This document shows positions 4,691 through 5,096 of a stretch of DNA of 5,096 bases, in pieces; position 1 is the first letter of the stretch; every line of letters starts with the position of its first letter. The stretch spans positions 1 through 5,096 of the forward strand of contig NATO01000123.1 of NCBI GenBank assembly GCA_002085385.1, given 5' to 3'. The notes beneath the pieces were generated by a model. That model did not search any database. It was not told the origin of the DNA and worked only from the letters and a program-made list of their open reading frames with translations. The position numbers and the translations under genes were made by a program. This DNA comes from a candidate division Zixibacteria bacterium 4484_93. Its GTDB lineage: Bacteria; UBP14; UBA6098; 4484-93.

Positions 4691-5096
4691 TTATTCCACA
4701 ATCTTTTTGAACTCCTCGTCATCCCGGAGGGGAATGAAGGCTGAGAACCCTTTGGCAAGTTGCTTGAGTTTGGGGTCTAATTCAATTGCCTTGGATAGGT
4801 TTTTCAAGGCTTCTTCCTTGTTACCTTTTATAGAATATGTGATAGCTTTGCCAAACCAAGCCAGAGCGTAATCAGGTTTTATCTCTATAGCCTTGTTGAA
4901 TGCTTCGAGAGCCTCTTCATATCGTTCGAGTCCGACAAGAGCAAGCCCTTTGTTATACCAAGCCTCGGCGTAATCAGGATTTATCTCGATAGCTTTGTCG
5001 TAAGCTTCGATTGCTTCTTCATATCGTGCGAGATTGGCAAGAAGAACTCCTTTGTTATACCAAGCCTCAGCGTAATCAGGTTTTATCTCTATAGCC
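4691..5096 (-). CDS. Tetratricopeptide-repeat (TPR) protein, N-terminus beyond window edge
   Basis: The visible 134 residues are almost entirely TPR units of exactly 34 residues: two close copies built on AIEIxPDYAEAWYNKG, a third more divergent one (AIEIKPDYALAWFGK), and a C-terminal cap beginning AIELDPKLKQLA and ending DDEEFKKIVE. TPR arrays form helical-pair superhelices that hold partner proteins; the visible part has no catalytic domain. The frame enters from the right edge, so total length, start and any signal peptide or extra domain are unknown. It ends at TAA 4693-4691, 57 nt before the methyltransferase gene on the same strand, and the two may be cotranscribed. Its G+C (43% over 4861-4920) lies between that of the R-M genes and the phage genes. 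I cannot tell whether it is part of the R-M system or an unrelated resident gene. Confidence 0.9.
   Translation of the reverse strand, partial: AIEIKPDYAEAWYNKGVLLANLARYEEAIEAYDKAIEINPDYAEAWYNKGLALVGLERYEEALEAFNKAIEIKPDYALAWFGKAITYSIKGNKEEALKNLSKAIELDPKLKQLAKGFSAFIPLRDDEEFKKIVE
4854..5096 (-). repeat. 102-bp tandem DNA repeat encoding TPR units
   Basis: The DNA of the TPR array repeats with an exact 102-base period. The same stretch (plus strand ACCAAGCC...CGTAATCAGG...TATCTC) begins at about 4854, 4956 and 5058, and the last copy is cut by the window edge. The similarity is high at the nucleotide level, not only in protein, which suggests recent duplication or gene conversion between units. 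Confidence 0.8.

Noticed and set aside
1..5096. tRNA, rRNA or CRISPR array
   Set aside because: I saw no cloverleaf-like or rRNA segment and no short regularly spaced repeats; the only tandem repeat is the coding TPR array.

Overview
The window looks bacterial. The divergent intergenic region at about 1330-1505 carries two promoters that match or nearly match the sigma-70 consensus (TTGACA-N16-TATAAT leftward, TTGACA-N17-TATATT rightward), and most genes have Shine-Dalgarno sequences. I cannot name the species from this sequence. Composition is uneven in spot counts of 60 bases: 50% G+C at 241-300 (terL), 58% at 1561-1620 (repressor gene), 53% at 2041-2100 (usp), 33% at 2521-2580, and 25% at 3001-3060 (putative nuclease gene). 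This suggests a mosaic of a phage segment and an acquired restriction-modification (R-M) island.

Region 1 (1-1329, minus strand) is a phage DNA-packaging module. A small terminase subunit gene (terS) overlaps the start of a large terminase subunit gene (terL), which runs off the left edge. Region 2 (1330-1505) is a compact divergent control region. It has the two promoters, a perfect palindrome (GATTAGG-N5-CCTAATC) at the predicted terS transcription start, a related AGG-N5-CCT element inside the other promoter, and a 9-bp A/T inverted repeat between the two -35 boxes. Region 3 (1506-1940, plus strand) is an XRE/CI-like repressor that probably reads these operators. The arrangement suggests a prophage or satellite in which the repressor directly controls the packaging genes, which is unusual.

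Region 4 (1929-2043) is the gap between converging genes. It is bounded by a perfect 13-bp inverted repeat covering the last codons and stop codons of both genes, and it is filled with phased A-tracts.

Region 5 (2032-5096, all minus strand) reads right to left: a tetratricopeptide-repeat (TPR) protein (5' end off the right edge), a DNA methyltransferase with an excisionase-type helix-turn-helix at its N-terminus, a probable restriction endonuclease, and a universal stress protein with an ATP-binding signature. Gaps of 57, 10 and 16 nt suggest one operon. The methyltransferase is broken into two overlapping frames at a run of seven A on the coding strand, between catalytic motif IV (TSPPY) and the motif X/I half (DPFVGSGTT). 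One extra A would join the halves into a protein of about 335 residues. This could be a decayed gene, phase variation, ribosomal frameshifting or a sequencing error. It is the most notable anomaly here, because losing the methyltransferase while keeping an active nuclease would normally kill the host.
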